Below are positions 55,248-64,000 of a DNA stretch of 64,000 nt, in pieces. The stretch lies in NCBI GenBank assembly GCA_019186945.1, contig JABAQJ010000002.1, positions 670,240-734,239 on the forward strand, read 5' to 3'. Under the pieces are notes generated by a model that saw only the letters and a program-made list of their open reading frames with translations, made no database searches and was not told the DNA's origin. Source of the stretch: Gemmatimonadaceae bacterium (lineage in GTDB: Bacteria; Gemmatimonadota; Gemmatimonadetes; Gemmatimonadales; Gemmatimonadaceae). Made by a program: the position numbers and the translations under genes. The number at the start of each line of letters is the position of its first letter. Position 1 is the stretch's first letter.

Positions 55248-56597
55248 ATGCCAATGCGTCGATTCATCGCTCCGGCCATTCTCACCGCGTTGGTTGGCTC
55301 GGCGCCCGTGCAGGCGCAGTCCGGCAAGCCAGCGCTCACCCGTCTGTACGAAACGATCGATCGGCGTGCAGCCGGAATCGAGAGCAAGGTGGTGGCCTGG
55401 CGCAGGGACATCCACGAGCACCCAGAGCTTTCGAACAGCGAAGTGCGGACGGCGAAGCTCGTAGCCGATCACCTGCGATCGCTCGGAATAGAGGTCCGCA
55501 CCGGCGTTGCTCACACGGGCGTCGTTGGAGTGCTGACCGGGGGGAAGCCCGGGCCGGTTGTCGCGCTGCGCGCGGACATGGACGCGCTGCCGGTACGCGA
55601 GGAAGTGGACCTGCCCTTCCGCTCACGGGCCAAGGGCATGTTCAACGGGCAGGAGGTCGACGTGATGCATGCCTGCGGGCACGACAACCATGTCGCCATC
55701 CTCATGGGCGTCGCGGAGATTCTGGCCGGCATGCGATCCGAGCTGGCGGGGACCGTGAAGTTCGTCTTCCAGCCAGCGGAAGAAGGTCCGCCGCTAGGCC
55801 AGGACGGTGGGGCCCCAATGATGGTCAAGGAAGGCGTGCTCGAAAACCCGAAAGTAGATGCGATCTTCGGGCTGCACGTGTTCCCGTACGAAGTGGGTTC
55901 GATCGTATACCGATCCGGGGCGCTGATGGCCAGCGGAGAGACGTTCCGGCTGGTGGTAAAGGGGAGGCAGACGCATGGCGCACTTCCGTGGAACGGTGTC
56001 GATCCCATCGTGCTCGCCTCGCAGATCGTGCTGGGTTTCCAGACGATCGTCAGTCGGCAGGCCAACCTGATCACGTCGCCGGCCGTTATCACGGTCGGCA
56101 TGATTCGCGGTGGCGTACGCCAGAACATCATTCCCGACAGCGTGGAGATCGCGGGCACGATCCGGACGTTCGACGAAGCGATGCGGCTTGACATCCACGA
56201 CAAGATGAGGCGGACAGCCGAGATGATCGCTGCGTCGGGCGGTGGAACGGCTCGGCTGGACATCGCTGCCACCGCCGGGCTCGTCACGTACAACGACCCG
56301 GCTCTCGTCGAGCGGATGGTCCCGACGCTCAAGCGTGTCGTGGGCAACGACCGCGCAACTGTCGGTTCGCTGACGACGACCTCCGAGGACTTCTCGTTCT
56401 TCCAGAAGCAGGTGCCGGGAATGTTCTTTTTCCTCGGGATTACGCCCAAGGGCGCGGACCCATCCACGGTCTACCCGAATCACTCGCCGCGGTTTTTCGC
56501 CGATGAAGCCGCGCTGGTTCCCGGCATGCGCGCGATGGCGAACGTCGCAGTCGATTTCCTGATGGGGCCGGGAAAGCCCTCGCCGAAGGCCAACTAG
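55248..56597 (+). CDS. M20-family amidohydrolase/peptidase, exported
   Basis: The 449-residue protein has a signal peptide (MPMRRFIAPAILTALVGSA) and M20D features: RRDIHEHPELSN, ALRADMDALPV, the metal-ligand motif HACGHDNHVA, and FQPAEEGPP with the catalytic Glu region. This subgroup hydrolyses N-acyl or amino-acid conjugates (IAA-amino acid hydrolase or hippuricase type). ATG 55248 gives the signal; the open frame starts at 55179 without a signal. It is divergent from the DGC gene. Its TAG stop shares CTAG with the lspA stop. Confidence 0.85.
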   Translation: MPMRRFIAPAILTALVGSAPVQAQSGKPALTRLYETIDRRAAGIESKVVAWRRDIHEHPELSNSEVRTAKLVADHLRSLGIEVRTGVAHTGVVGVLTGGKPGPVVALRADMDALPVREEVDLPFRSRAKGMFNGQEVDVMHACGHDNHVAILMGVAEILAGMRSELAGTVKFVFQPAEEGPPLGQDGGAPMMVKEGVLENPKVDAIFGLHVFPYEVGSIVYRSGALMASGETFRLVVKGRQTHGALPWNGVDPIVLASQIVLGFQTIVSRQANLITSPAVITVGMIRGGVRQNIIPDSVEIAGTIRTFDEAMRLDIHDKMRRTAEMIAASGGGTARLDIAATAGLVTYNDPALVERMVPTLKRVVGNDRATVGSLTTTSEDFSFFQKQVPGMFFFLGITPKGADPSTVYPNHSPRFFADEAALVPGMRAMANVAVDFLMGPGKPSPKAN

Positions 56598-57106
56598 CGA
56601 ACATCACGCGGCTTGGAAACCCGGACCTCGCGATCGGCACGCACCAGCGCCAGACCGAGCAGGATCGCGCCCACCGTCACGCAGGCATCGGCGACGTTGA
56701 ATGTCCAGAAACGCCAGTTCGACGTGCCAATGTCGATGAAATCCACGACGCCACGCGACCAGCGGATCCGGTCGATCAAGTTGCCTAACGCCCCGGCCGA
56801 CACGATCGCCAGCCCAACGACCTGGAGCCGATCGCCGACGGGCGCCTTGCGGTACAGATCGAACAGGATGACGAGCACGGCGACCGACAACAGCCCGAAG
56901 ATGAATCGCGAATAGGGGCCCAGCGACGTCGAGAACGCTGCCCCGGTGTTGTAGGCCAGCGTGAAACGCACCGACTCGCCCAGAACCTCGTGCGGCACGT
57001 GCGGTGTCTGCAGCCACTCCACGGCGTAACGCTTCGAGGTGCAGTCCGCGAGCGCAAGAATCGTGAGGAGCGGCCAGTAGAGCAGGCTCTTTCGCTTTAG
57101 CGTCAT
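56594..57106 (-). CDS. lspA: Lipoprotein signal peptidase (signal peptidase II)
   Basis: The 170-residue protein has four TM helices and the LspA aspartate motifs: NTGAAF in box B, GNLIDRI and FNVADACV carrying the catalytic Asp residues. It cleaves diacylglyceryl-prolipoproteins in the inner membrane before the lipobox Cys, and the window encodes several lipoproteins that would need it. ATG 57106 is chosen because LKRKSLLYWPLL leads into the first helix; the frame extends to 57139. It is convergent with the M20 gene, and their stops overlap in CTAG. Confidence 0.92.
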   Translation of the reverse strand: MTLKRKSLLYWPLLTILALADCTSKRYAVEWLQTPHVPHEVLGESVRFTLAYNTGAAFSTSLGPYSRFIFGLLSVAVLVILFDLYRKAPVGDRLQVVGLAIVSAGALGNLIDRIRWSRGVVDFIDIGTSNWRFWTFNVADACVTVGAILLGLALVRADREVRVSKPRDVR

Positions 57107-57191
57107 ACGGCAGCGAAGGTCCGGGACTGCGGTCACCACGTTGACGGCCGACCCGGAGTCGGATCGGCCATCGACACGTCCGTGCGCTTCC

Positions 57192-57962
57192 CTACTTCTT
57201 CGTCAGCATCGCCTTGATCTCTGTGGGCAATTCCATCTCCTTCGCATCCACGTTATCCCACTCCCAAGCGGAGATCGTGATGATCTGCTGCTGGCCCATG
57301 ACCTCCTGCGTCAACGTCGTCGGACGCTTGAAGCCGCCGAAATCCTTGTACGCGGACAACGTCGTCAGCATCTCGAGCTCGCCCATCGGCGTGCTCTGCC
57401 TGGACTGGGTGGCTACCATCAGGCCGTCCGTCACGGAGAAGCAGTCGAAGGTGATCTTCCCGGACTTCCACGTGTGCTTCACCTTGTAGCACTCCTGTCC
57501 GCCGAGCGTGGTCTTCTCCACAGTCTCCGAACTGGTGATGTCTGCTGACTGCCTGCTGTAGCTGGCGGACGGGTCCGACTCAGCTCGAACGGCGGCCAGT
57601 TCCGGTCCGGACAGCACCCGCGGCCCGGTCATCGGGTTCACGCTCCACGCGTTCTCGCCATCGAACCCGGACGTCATCATCCCCATGCCCGGAACATCCA
57701 CCTTGGTGAATACGCGATTCGGATAGACGTGCAGTACTTCCATCGACGCGCTCATCCCGGCGGCCGGCATGTCCATCGTGGCCTTCATTCGGGACGACTT
57801 GTGCGATTTCCACGCATCTGCGCCAGTTTCGGCTACGTACCTGGCAATCAGATCCTTTGCCGCGGGAAGGCCCTGTGCACTACCGATCGATGGCGCGATT
57901 GCGGCGGCCAGAACCAGCGACACGTGAGCGACCAGCGAACCTTGCGTGGACAACTGTGACAT
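57192..57962 (-). CDS. Exported LolA-like or unknown periplasmic protein
   Basis: The 256-residue protein has a signal peptide (ending near SIGSAQG) and a mature domain of beta-rich character starting LPAAKDLIARYVAETG, with a GFDGENAWSVNPMTGPRV segment, a CFSVTDGL region and a C-terminal Glu/Lys helix. It resembles LolA-fold outer-membrane lipoprotein-sorting-like proteins and small hypothetical family members, but without a firm match. ATG 57962 has GGAGA 8 nt upstream. It lies between lspA and the S41 protease on the same strand, perhaps in one operon. Confidence 0.6.
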   Translation of the reverse strand: MSQLSTQGSLVAHVSLVLAAAIAPSIGSAQGLPAAKDLIARYVAETGADAWKSHKSSRMKATMDMPAAGMSASMEVLHVYPNRVFTKVDVPGMGMMTSGFDGENAWSVNPMTGPRVLSGPELAAVRAESDPSASYSRQSADITSSETVEKTTLGGQECYKVKHTWKSGKITFDCFSVTDGLMVATQSRQSTPMGELEMLTTLSAYKDFGGFKRPTTLTQEVMGQQQIITISAWEWDNVDAKEMELPTEIKAMLTKK

Positions 57963-58066
57963 TTTCCGATCTCCAGAGTGTTGAGCGGGACGAATCATCT
58001 CCGCGGCGGCGACAACTCACGCCAACGAGTCGCCTCGGAAGTTAGTACGAGTTCGCTGCGCGAAGG

Positions 58067-59446
58067 TTACGGGCTGCTGGCCCGGTGCTGCCGCCCACGC
58101 ATCCAGCGAAGTGCCGCCTCGAGTGCGACATCCCGCCCACGAACCAGATCCCGCCGGCGCACGGGAACGACCTCGTCCGGGATCACGCCACGGCCGTCCA
58201 GCCGCTGGCCACGCCCGGTCACGAAATCGGCGACCGCGTACATCAGGACGTCGCGGTTGGGGAGGCGGTACAACGTTGCCGGCAGGGCCTGTCCTGCCGT
58301 CGTGTCCCCGAAGACCCGCGCGCGTCCCGTCCCCTGCAACCCAGCGGCGAATATCTCGGAGGTGCTCGCGGAGTGTGCGTCCACGAGCAGCGCCAGAGCG
58401 CCATCGAACGGGCGCGTGTGGCGCCCGTCCGCCGTTACCCGGTGGGGTATCGCGACGTAGCGCAACTCGGCGTCACGCAGGCGCAGGATGCCTAACGTGT
58501 CGGCGGTGGGCAGGAACCAGCCGGACGTACCCATCACCATGGCAGCCACTCCACCCAGGTTGCCGCGCACGTCAACCACCATCCCGAGACAGTCACCGAA
58601 TGCCCCGACCGCGCGTTCGATTCGGTTCGCCAGCACGGGCATCCAGCTCGTGAAGCGGATCACCCCAACACAGCCTCCCGGCTCGAGCACGCGCGCAGTA
58701 TCCATGCGGGCAAGGATGAGAGGAAGGTTTCCGAGCCGCACGACGTCTCCCTCGGCTTCCCGGCGTTCGACCGTCAGATCGACCAGGCGATCGGCGGTAT
58801 CCCGCATCGTGACGCGGACGGACGTCCCGCTGGCACCGCCGAACCGACGCGACACGGCAAGCGCCGCCTGGATGGCGGCAACGCGCCCCTTGGCTCCCGT
58901 CAGCTTGCGCGCACCGCTAACGACGCTCGCGACCGGAAACGAATCGACCGACTCGACGATCCAGCCGGACCGGACTCCGGCGGCGAACGCGGCGCCACCG
59001 GTATCGAGCCGAGTGACGGTGATCGCTCCATCGAGCAGGCGCAGGTCCATGCCCAGGTCGCCGTAGCTGACCTCAGGCGATGACCCCGAAGGATCCGCGG
59101 ACGGGAGCGCCTCTCGCGGGATGATACTGTAATGGGAATCGCCCAACCGCGAGAGCAGTTCCGTCAGCGTCGTGCGAACCTGCGCTATCGTCTGCGCTCG
59201 AACAACGCGTGGGCGCAACTCGGCGCCGAGTGCGTTCCAGTCGAGCCCCTTGAGCGCCCGATCGTAGTGCGTATCCCGAATGAGGCGCCAGACAGTGTCG
59301 AACGACGCCACCGCTGTCGCCGAGTCGAATGGGTCGCGATCGGGCGGGACATCGTTCGTCGACTCGACTTGTCTGGTGCAGGCGACGACCAGCAGCAAGG
59401 CCACGAGGGCGACATGCCGCAAACGGGGTTCAGTGCCAAGGCCCAT
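58067..59446 (-). CDS. S41-family serine protease lipoprotein
   Basis: The 459-residue protein has a lipoprotein signal (ALVALLLVVACT, Cys23), an N-terminal helical region, a PDZ-like segment (GDLGMDLRLLDGAITVTRLD) and an S41 catalytic domain with the nucleophile-containing VDAHSASTSEIFAAGL and a VVDVRGNLGGV segment. C-terminal processing proteases of this family cleave substrates in the periplasm. It starts at ATG 59446 with no clear Shine-Dalgarno sequence. It is 121 bp from the amidohydrolase on the same strand. The usual Lys of the Ser-Lys dyad is not easy to place by eye. Confidence 0.83.
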   Translation of the reverse strand: MGLGTEPRLRHVALVALLLVVACTRQVESTNDVPPDRDPFDSATAVASFDTVWRLIRDTHYDRALKGLDWNALGAELRPRVVRAQTIAQVRTTLTELLSRLGDSHYSIIPREALPSADPSGSSPEVSYGDLGMDLRLLDGAITVTRLDTGGAAFAAGVRSGWIVESVDSFPVASVVSGARKLTGAKGRVAAIQAALAVSRRFGGASGTSVRVTMRDTADRLVDLTVERREAEGDVVRLGNLPLILARMDTARVLEPGGCVGVIRFTSWMPVLANRIERAVGAFGDCLGMVVDVRGNLGGVAAMVMGTSGWFLPTADTLGILRLRDAELRYVAIPHRVTADGRHTRPFDGALALLVDAHSASTSEIFAAGLQGTGRARVFGDTTAGQALPATLYRLPNRDVLMYAVADFVTGRGQRLDGRGVIPDEVVPVRRRDLVRGRDVALEAALRWMRGRQHRASSP

Positions 59447-59566
59447 CGAGATAGAGACGAGCCTGAGAACGTTGCGTCATTTCTTGCGGAAGCAGGCGTG
59501 GCATGGCGACGGGCGCCGGATTTCCTGACCGTGAAGCGACCAACTGCGCGGGGATGGGCGCCGACG

Positions 59567-61081
59567 CTACCGCCGGTTGGCCGTATCCGCCTCGATATCC
59601 GTTACCTGGGTCGCTGGACGGCCCTCCAGGGATTTCGCTGCAATCGCCGCGGCCGAATCCAGCAGGTCGTCCAGGGCCGAACGCGAGAAGTACCTTCCGC
59701 CAGCCACAACGCCCCGGATGCGCCGCGTCGCCGAGATGTCACGCAAGGGGTTCTCTGCCAGGACGATCACGTCGGCGACCGCCCCGTCGCGCAGCACGCC
59801 GACGCTGTCCGCACGAAGGAAGCGGCCGACGTTCGCCGTCGCGGTGCGCAGCGCCGCTGCGGGGCTCAAGCCAGCACGTACGAGCAGACTCAACTCGTCG
59901 TGCAGCGCAAAACCGGGAACGCTCAAAGTGGGAGCGTCGCTTCCCGCCAGAAGATCCACCCCGGCCGCTTGCATCTCCCGCACCAGGAGCATGTTGAACG
60001 CGAGCAATTGCGCCGAATACAACCGCCGCTGGAAGCCACGCGTGTCGACAATCCTCGCGATGTCGATGTCACGTGTGAGATACCGCCGACGATTGTTGGC
60101 GAATACCCTGTCCTGCTCCTGAAGCATGGATGCCGTCAGCACCAACGTGGGAGTCACCCACGTTCCCTGCTGATGCAGCAGCGTGAACTTGGCAGCGGCC
60201 CGGGCGGTGTCATGGGTGGCGATCTGCTCGTCGATCGGAGCCGTCGGGTCCACCACCCTGAGCCACTGCAGAACCTGTCCCGTCCGCTTCGACACGACTT
60301 CAAGGAGGCTCGGGCGTCCCAGCGGCTCGTCGTGCAACGAGGTTTCGCGCGGCAGGTTCAACAGGTGCTCCACGCTATGCAGCCCGAGCCGGGACGCCTC
60401 CGTCAGGGCGACAGTCGCTGGAGAGTGTCCGACGATCGGGATACCGATCCGCCGCGCTTCGTCGGCCGCCGCGCGCCACAGAGCTACCGGCAAGCCAGGG
60501 CTCAGCTTCACGAAATCGGCACCGGCATCCCTCAACTGTCGGACGGACAAGCGTGCGTCCGCGTCGGTCCGGATGGGGAACGGCGCGCCGGAGATGACCG
60601 GCTGCTCGCCAAGCTTCTGACCGGTGAGCACCATGCGCGGGCCGATGAGCAGCCCCTTTTCGACATCGCGCCGCCAACCCTGCAGGCGCTGGAGGTTCCC
60701 AGCGGGGATGCGGACACCGGTGACGCCATTGGCAACGAGCAGCGCCGAAGTGTAGTCCCAACCCATCTTCGCCGATGCTGCTGGATCCGCACGATAGGCG
60801 ATCTCCGGGATGTGGACGTGCATGTCCCACAGGCCCGGCATCACGTACTGGCCAGTGCAGTCCACTACCGCCGCGCCATGCGGCACGCGAACTCGGCGGT
60901 CGGGAACCACAGACACGATGCGCTTCCCGCTGATGACGATCGCCTGATCCGCGATCAGCCGCTCGCCGACGACGTCGACAATCGTGGCATGTCGCAGCAC
61001 GACAGTCCGCTCGGCTGACGCGTGCACCGAGTCGCGAGTGGGAGCAGCGACCAGCAAGGCAATGGCGAGCAGGAGTGGCAT
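59567..61081 (-). CDS. Metal-dependent amidohydrolase, exported
   Basis: The 504-residue protein has a signal region (MPLLLAIALLVAAPTRDSVHA) and an amidohydrolase domain with the HxH motif (WDMHVHIPE), VGHSPATVAL, LHSVEHLLN and a final SDAPTLSVPG Asp. It would hydrolyse a C-N bond (imidazolonepropionase or hydantoinase-like) with one or two metals. ATG 61081 is chosen for the signal; longer in-frame starts exist upstream. It is divergent from the MFS exporter across 190 bp, which suggests that the pair may be co-regulated. The substrate is not inferable. Confidence 0.85.
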   Translation of the reverse strand: MPLLLAIALLVAAPTRDSVHASAERTVVLRHATIVDVVGERLIADQAIVISGKRIVSVVPDRRVRVPHGAAVVDCTGQYVMPGLWDMHVHIPEIAYRADPAASAKMGWDYTSALLVANGVTGVRIPAGNLQRLQGWRRDVEKGLLIGPRMVLTGQKLGEQPVISGAPFPIRTDADARLSVRQLRDAGADFVKLSPGLPVALWRAAADEARRIGIPIVGHSPATVALTEASRLGLHSVEHLLNLPRETSLHDEPLGRPSLLEVVSKRTGQVLQWLRVVDPTAPIDEQIATHDTARAAAKFTLLHQQGTWVTPTLVLTASMLQEQDRVFANNRRRYLTRDIDIARIVDTRGFQRRLYSAQLLAFNMLLVREMQAAGVDLLAGSDAPTLSVPGFALHDELSLLVRAGLSPAAALRTATANVGRFLRADSVGVLRDGAVADVIVLAENPLRDISATRRIRGVVAGGRYFSRSALDDLLDSAAAIAAKSLEGRPATQVTDIEADTANRR

Positions 61082-61271
61082 GTGCGGCGTCAATCGGTAC
61101 CAAAAGGATCGACAGGCGATCGCGGTAAGTGAACGTCCGGTGACCCGCAAGTTCTGTGCGTATCGCTCCCTCGGCAACTGCAGAGACGCCGGCGTGGCGA
61201 TCTCGTGCGGACCTGTGCGCCGCCACCTCATCTGTTGGCTGTGGTGGCGCCAGTGATGCAGGTTTCCCGCC

Positions 61272-62651
61272 ATGACTGGGCAACATTCGTCCCGGCGCTG
61301 GCTGGTGTTGTCGGCAATCGGCGTAGGGACCTTCATGTCGGCACTGGACGGCAGTGTCGTGAACACGCTGCTCCCCGTGATGTCGCGTTCGCTTGGCGCC
61401 GACGTCGCTGGCATCGAGTGGGTCGTGACCGTCTACCTCCTGGTGGTGAGCGCACTCCTGCTCGGTATCGGTCGACTGGGGGATTTGCGCGGCCACAAGC
61501 GAACCTACCTTGGCGGTTTCGCAGTTTTCGTAGTCGGCTCGGCGCTCTGCGGCCTTGCGCCGAGTGCCGGTTGGTTGATCGCCTTGCGGGCAGTGCAAGC
61601 GATCGGGGCCACCATGCTGTTCGCGAATGCGCCGGCGATCCTCACGAGGAGTTTTCCCGGTTCGGAGCGCGGGCGCGCGCTGGGAGCGTTGGGGACATTC
61701 ACCTACCTTGGCCTGACTACCGGTCCCTCGTTAGGTGGGTGGATCGCCGCGACGTTCGGGTGGCGCTGGGTGTTCTACATCAACGCACCCGTCGGCGTCA
61801 TCGCGATCGCGCTTGCCTGGGGGGTTGTCGAGGACGATCGCCCCGAGGGGCGACCGGAGCCGTTCGATCTGGCGGGCGCCGCGCTGTTCACGTTCGGACT
61901 GGTGGCATTGCTGATCGCCCTGAACCAGGGGCACGACTGGGGCTGGCTGTCGCCGCGGGTAGTCGGCCTGCTGGTCGGCGCTACCGGTGTGCTCCTGGCG
62001 TTCGTGGCACTGGAGCGGCGTGTTCGGCACCCTATGCTCGACCTGTCGCTGTTCCGGAACGGAGTGTTTGCATGGTCCACCATGAGTGCGGTGCTCAATT
62101 ACGCCGCTGTGTCGAGCGCGATATTCCTGCTGCCTTTCCTGCTGATCGAGGGACGCGGACTGTCGACGCGGGATGCCGGCCTGGTGCTGACGGCGCAGCC
62201 GCTGGTCATGGCGATCGTCGCCCCGATCAGCGGGGCGCTTTCGGACCGTGTGGGGTCACGCGCTCCGACGACGATCGGCATGTTGCTGCTGACGGCAGGA
62301 CTACTGCTGCTGTCACTCCTGTCCGCGGCAGCGCCGCTGGCGGCGATCGTGGCATCGCTGACGATCTCCGGCCTGGGCGTGGGGATCTTCGTGTCGCCCA
62401 ACAATAGCGCATTGATGGGCGCTGCGCCCGGTAACCGGTTGGGTATCGCCTCCGGCATCCTCGCGGAAGCGAGGAACGTGGGCATGGTGCTTGGCGTGGG
62501 GCTGGCCGGGGCGGTGTTCACCACGGTGCTGTCGCGTTCCGGTGCAGATGCGGTTGCGAGCGGCGCGGCCCTCGTACACGGCGTACAGGCGGGCCTGCTG
62601 ACGGCTGCACTGGTATCCGCTCTGGGTATCGGCACGTCGTCGATGCGTTAG
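61272..62651 (+). CDS. MFS transporter, DHA2 (drug:H+ antiporter) type
   Basis: The 459-residue protein has about 14 hydrophobic helices, with motif A-like GRLGDLRGHKRTYLGG and motif C-like LGLTTGPSLGGWIA, plus the LDGSVVNTLLP stretch of TM1 typical of the EmrB/QacA group. It should export drugs or other small molecules using the proton gradient. It starts at ATG 61272 with only a weak AGG upstream. No EmrA partner is adjacent. The stop codon lies in a CGTTAGG heptamer. Substrate unknown. Confidence 0.87.
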   Translation: MTGQHSSRRWLVLSAIGVGTFMSALDGSVVNTLLPVMSRSLGADVAGIEWVVTVYLLVVSALLLGIGRLGDLRGHKRTYLGGFAVFVVGSALCGLAPSAGWLIALRAVQAIGATMLFANAPAILTRSFPGSERGRALGALGTFTYLGLTTGPSLGGWIAATFGWRWVFYINAPVGVIAIALAWGVVEDDRPEGRPEPFDLAGAALFTFGLVALLIALNQGHDWGWLSPRVVGLLVGATGVLLAFVALERRVRHPMLDLSLFRNGVFAWSTMSAVLNYAAVSSAIFLLPFLLIEGRGLSTRDAGLVLTAQPLVMAIVAPISGALSDRVGSRAPTTIGMLLLTAGLLLLSLLSAAAPLAAIVASLTISGLGVGIFVSPNNSALMGAAPGNRLGIASGILAEARNVGMVLGVGLAGAVFTTVLSRSGADAVASGAALVHGVQAGLLTAALVSALGIGTSSMR

Positions 62652-62824
62652 GCGTCCCCCGCTGGCGAACCGGCGGCGTGACATCGGAGCGACCAGTTCA
62701 TCGGACGACGGCAGCGCAACCGGCGGCGACAGGTCCGGGAAACGACGCCCGTGCCGGCGGACTGGCCGAATCCTGCGCCGGCAGCGTACCCTTCATCGCT
62801 CACCAGAACCCGGTCGAGGATTCC

Positions 62825-64000
62825 ATGACGATGGTCGTACGCACGACACTGCTCCTCGCACTCGCCTCCACGGCAGCACAGGCACAGATCAACGCCGGTG
62901 CTCAGACGCCTGAGCCGACGCTCCCCTTCACCATGACCGAGGTCGCGACATTCAATCTGCCGTGGCGTATCGCCTTCCTTCCGGACGGGCGCATGCTCGT
63001 CACAGAGAAGGTCGGCCCACTCTGGCTGGTCACACAGCAGGGTGCGAAGACGCCGGTCGCCAATGTGCCGGCAGTACTCTACGGCGGACAGGGTGGCATG
63101 CTGGGCGTGTATGTGTCTCCCGACTACGCGAGAACGCGCTACGTCTATCTGACGTACTCCGAACCCGGAGATGGAGGGTCGAGTCTCGCCCTGGCGCGGG
63201 CTCGGCTGTCCATCTCCGACGCGGCCGCCAGTCTCGAAGGGCTGGATGTCATCTGGCGGGACGGCGCGCGCGGACGTGGCGGGCAGTTCGGTGCGGCCGT
63301 GGCCTTCCCGCCTGACGGGAAGTACCTGTTCCTGACCGTCGGCGAACGCCAGCGGATGACCCCGGCCCAGGATCCGAACTCCCCGTTAGGCAAGATCCTG
63401 CGCCTGACGCTCGACGGGAAACCGGCGCCGGGAAACCCGGAAGCCGGTAAGGTCGGCGCTACCAGTCTCCCCATCATCAATCCCCCTCGCGACACCGAGG
63501 TAGCCAAGTCAGCGCCGGTCGTCTTCACTTACACTTTTCCCGGTCCCAACCTGACGCCATCGGAGACCTGGACCTCCGGGCACCGCACCCCCTATGGTCT
63601 GGCGTTCGCCCCTGACGGACGGCTGTGGGAAGTCGAGCACGGCCCGCGTGGCGGGGACGAGTTGAACCTGATAGAGCCGGGGAAGAACTACGGCTGGCCA
63701 CTGGTGTCGTATGCCGTCAACTACAACGGGGTGCCGATCCCCAGCCCCGATTCGCGGCCGGACCTGACCAAGCCGGTCATCTACTGGACTCCCGTGATCG
63801 CACCCGGAAGCCTTACGTTCTACAACGGGTCGATGTTCCCGCAGTGGAAGGGCTCGGCGTTCATCGGCGGTCTTGCCTCGAAAACGCTCAATCGAATCGT
63901 CTTCGACGGCAAGGGTGGCGCGACGCCCGCGGAACGATGGGACGTCGGACATCAGATACGCGACGTGGCGGTGGCGCCGGATGGCGCCATCTGGATGATC
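62825..64000 (+). CDS. PQQ-dependent aldose sugar dehydrogenase-like protein, 5' part
   Basis: The gene runs off the right edge; 392 codons are visible. The protein starts at ATG 62825, preceded by GAGGA 4 nt upstream, with a signal peptide (MTMVVRTTLLLALASTAAQA). The mature chain has NLPWRIAFLPDGRMLVTEK, YGGQGGMLGVYVSPDYA, NSPLGKILRL and HGPRGGDELNLIEPGKNYG, the signature of the GDH-B/YliI family of PQQ-dependent sugar dehydrogenases, whose six-bladed propeller binds PQQ and calcium. It would oxidise aldoses in the periplasm. The C-terminal blade is outside the window. Confidence 0.87.
   Translation, partial: MTMVVRTTLLLALASTAAQAQINAGAQTPEPTLPFTMTEVATFNLPWRIAFLPDGRMLVTEKVGPLWLVTQQGAKTPVANVPAVLYGGQGGMLGVYVSPDYARTRYVYLTYSEPGDGGSSLALARARLSISDAAASLEGLDVIWRDGARGRGGQFGAAVAFPPDGKYLFLTVGERQRMTPAQDPNSPLGKILRLTLDGKPAPGNPEAGKVGATSLPIINPPRDTEVAKSAPVVFTYTFPGPNLTPSETWTSGHRTPYGLAFAPDGRLWEVEHGPRGGDELNLIEPGKNYGWPLVSYAVNYNGVPIPSPDSRPDLTKPVIYWTPVIAPGSLTFYNGSMFPQWKGSAFIGGLASKTLNRIVFDGKGGATPAERWDVGHQIRDVAVAPDGAIWMI

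Overview
The window is GC-rich bacterial chromosome, densely packed with genes on both strands and mostly on the minus strand. No rRNA, tRNA, CRISPR array or intact insertion sequence is visible. The gene content best fits a Gemmatimonadota-like soil or sediment bacterium: type IV pilus genes, large zinc proteases of the DUF5117 kind, a metalloprotease/propeller/barrel fusion, many secreted hydrolases with Sec, Tat or lipoprotein signals, several hybrid histidine kinases and a DUF2490 protein. This is an inference from family composition; no taxonomic marker gene is present.

Region 1 (1-10750, all minus) is a type IV pilus locus. It holds the 5' end of pilM, three prepilin-like proteins, the major pilin, and upstream an overlapping run of a six-TM PAS histidine kinase, a sigma-54 response regulator (PilS/PilR-like), two tandem paralogous membrane glycosyltransferases and a family 2 glycosyltransferase. 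The pilin has a sigma-54-like promoter candidate, so the regulator may drive it, and the glycosyltransferases may decorate surface protein or the pilin.

Region 2 (10976-19720) carries ArfB, a fatty acid desaturase whose terminator lies inside the end of arfB, a 1027-residue protease/propeller/barrel protein, a TldE/TldD pair of which only TldD has a Tat signal, and a GIY-YIG protein.

Region 3 (19.7-20.7 kb) is the one clearly degenerate patch. A flavin monooxygenase has lost its middle, leaving two overlapping fragments bracketed by clusters of GTCTGACCCC repeats.

Region 4 (20.9-39 kb) has a V4R hybrid kinase, a beta-barrel protein, a large metalloprotease, a PLP dehydratase, an ECF sigma/anti-sigma pair beside a hybrid kinase, an Hsp15-like S4 protein, a Tat-type alanine racemase coupled to a lectin-like secreted protein, and a probable envelope operon (DUF2490, M28 peptidase, thioredoxin, a 55-residue membrane protein, a Spy-like protein and a LysM protein).

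Region 5 (39.1-47 kb, plus) has PPK2, then a secreted caspase-like protease overlapping a FlgT/DUF4384-type protein and followed by an LPP20-like lipoprotein, then a large ATPase-LuxR regulator.

Region 6 (47.1-64 kb) is dominated by exported hydrolases (SGNH, M1, amidase, M20, S41, amidohydrolase) together with CopC, a PAS-rich diguanylate cyclase, LspA, an MFS exporter and the start of an aldose sugar dehydrogenase cut by the window end. A recurring heptamer, CGTTAGG, carries most of the TTA leucine codons noticed across the window.
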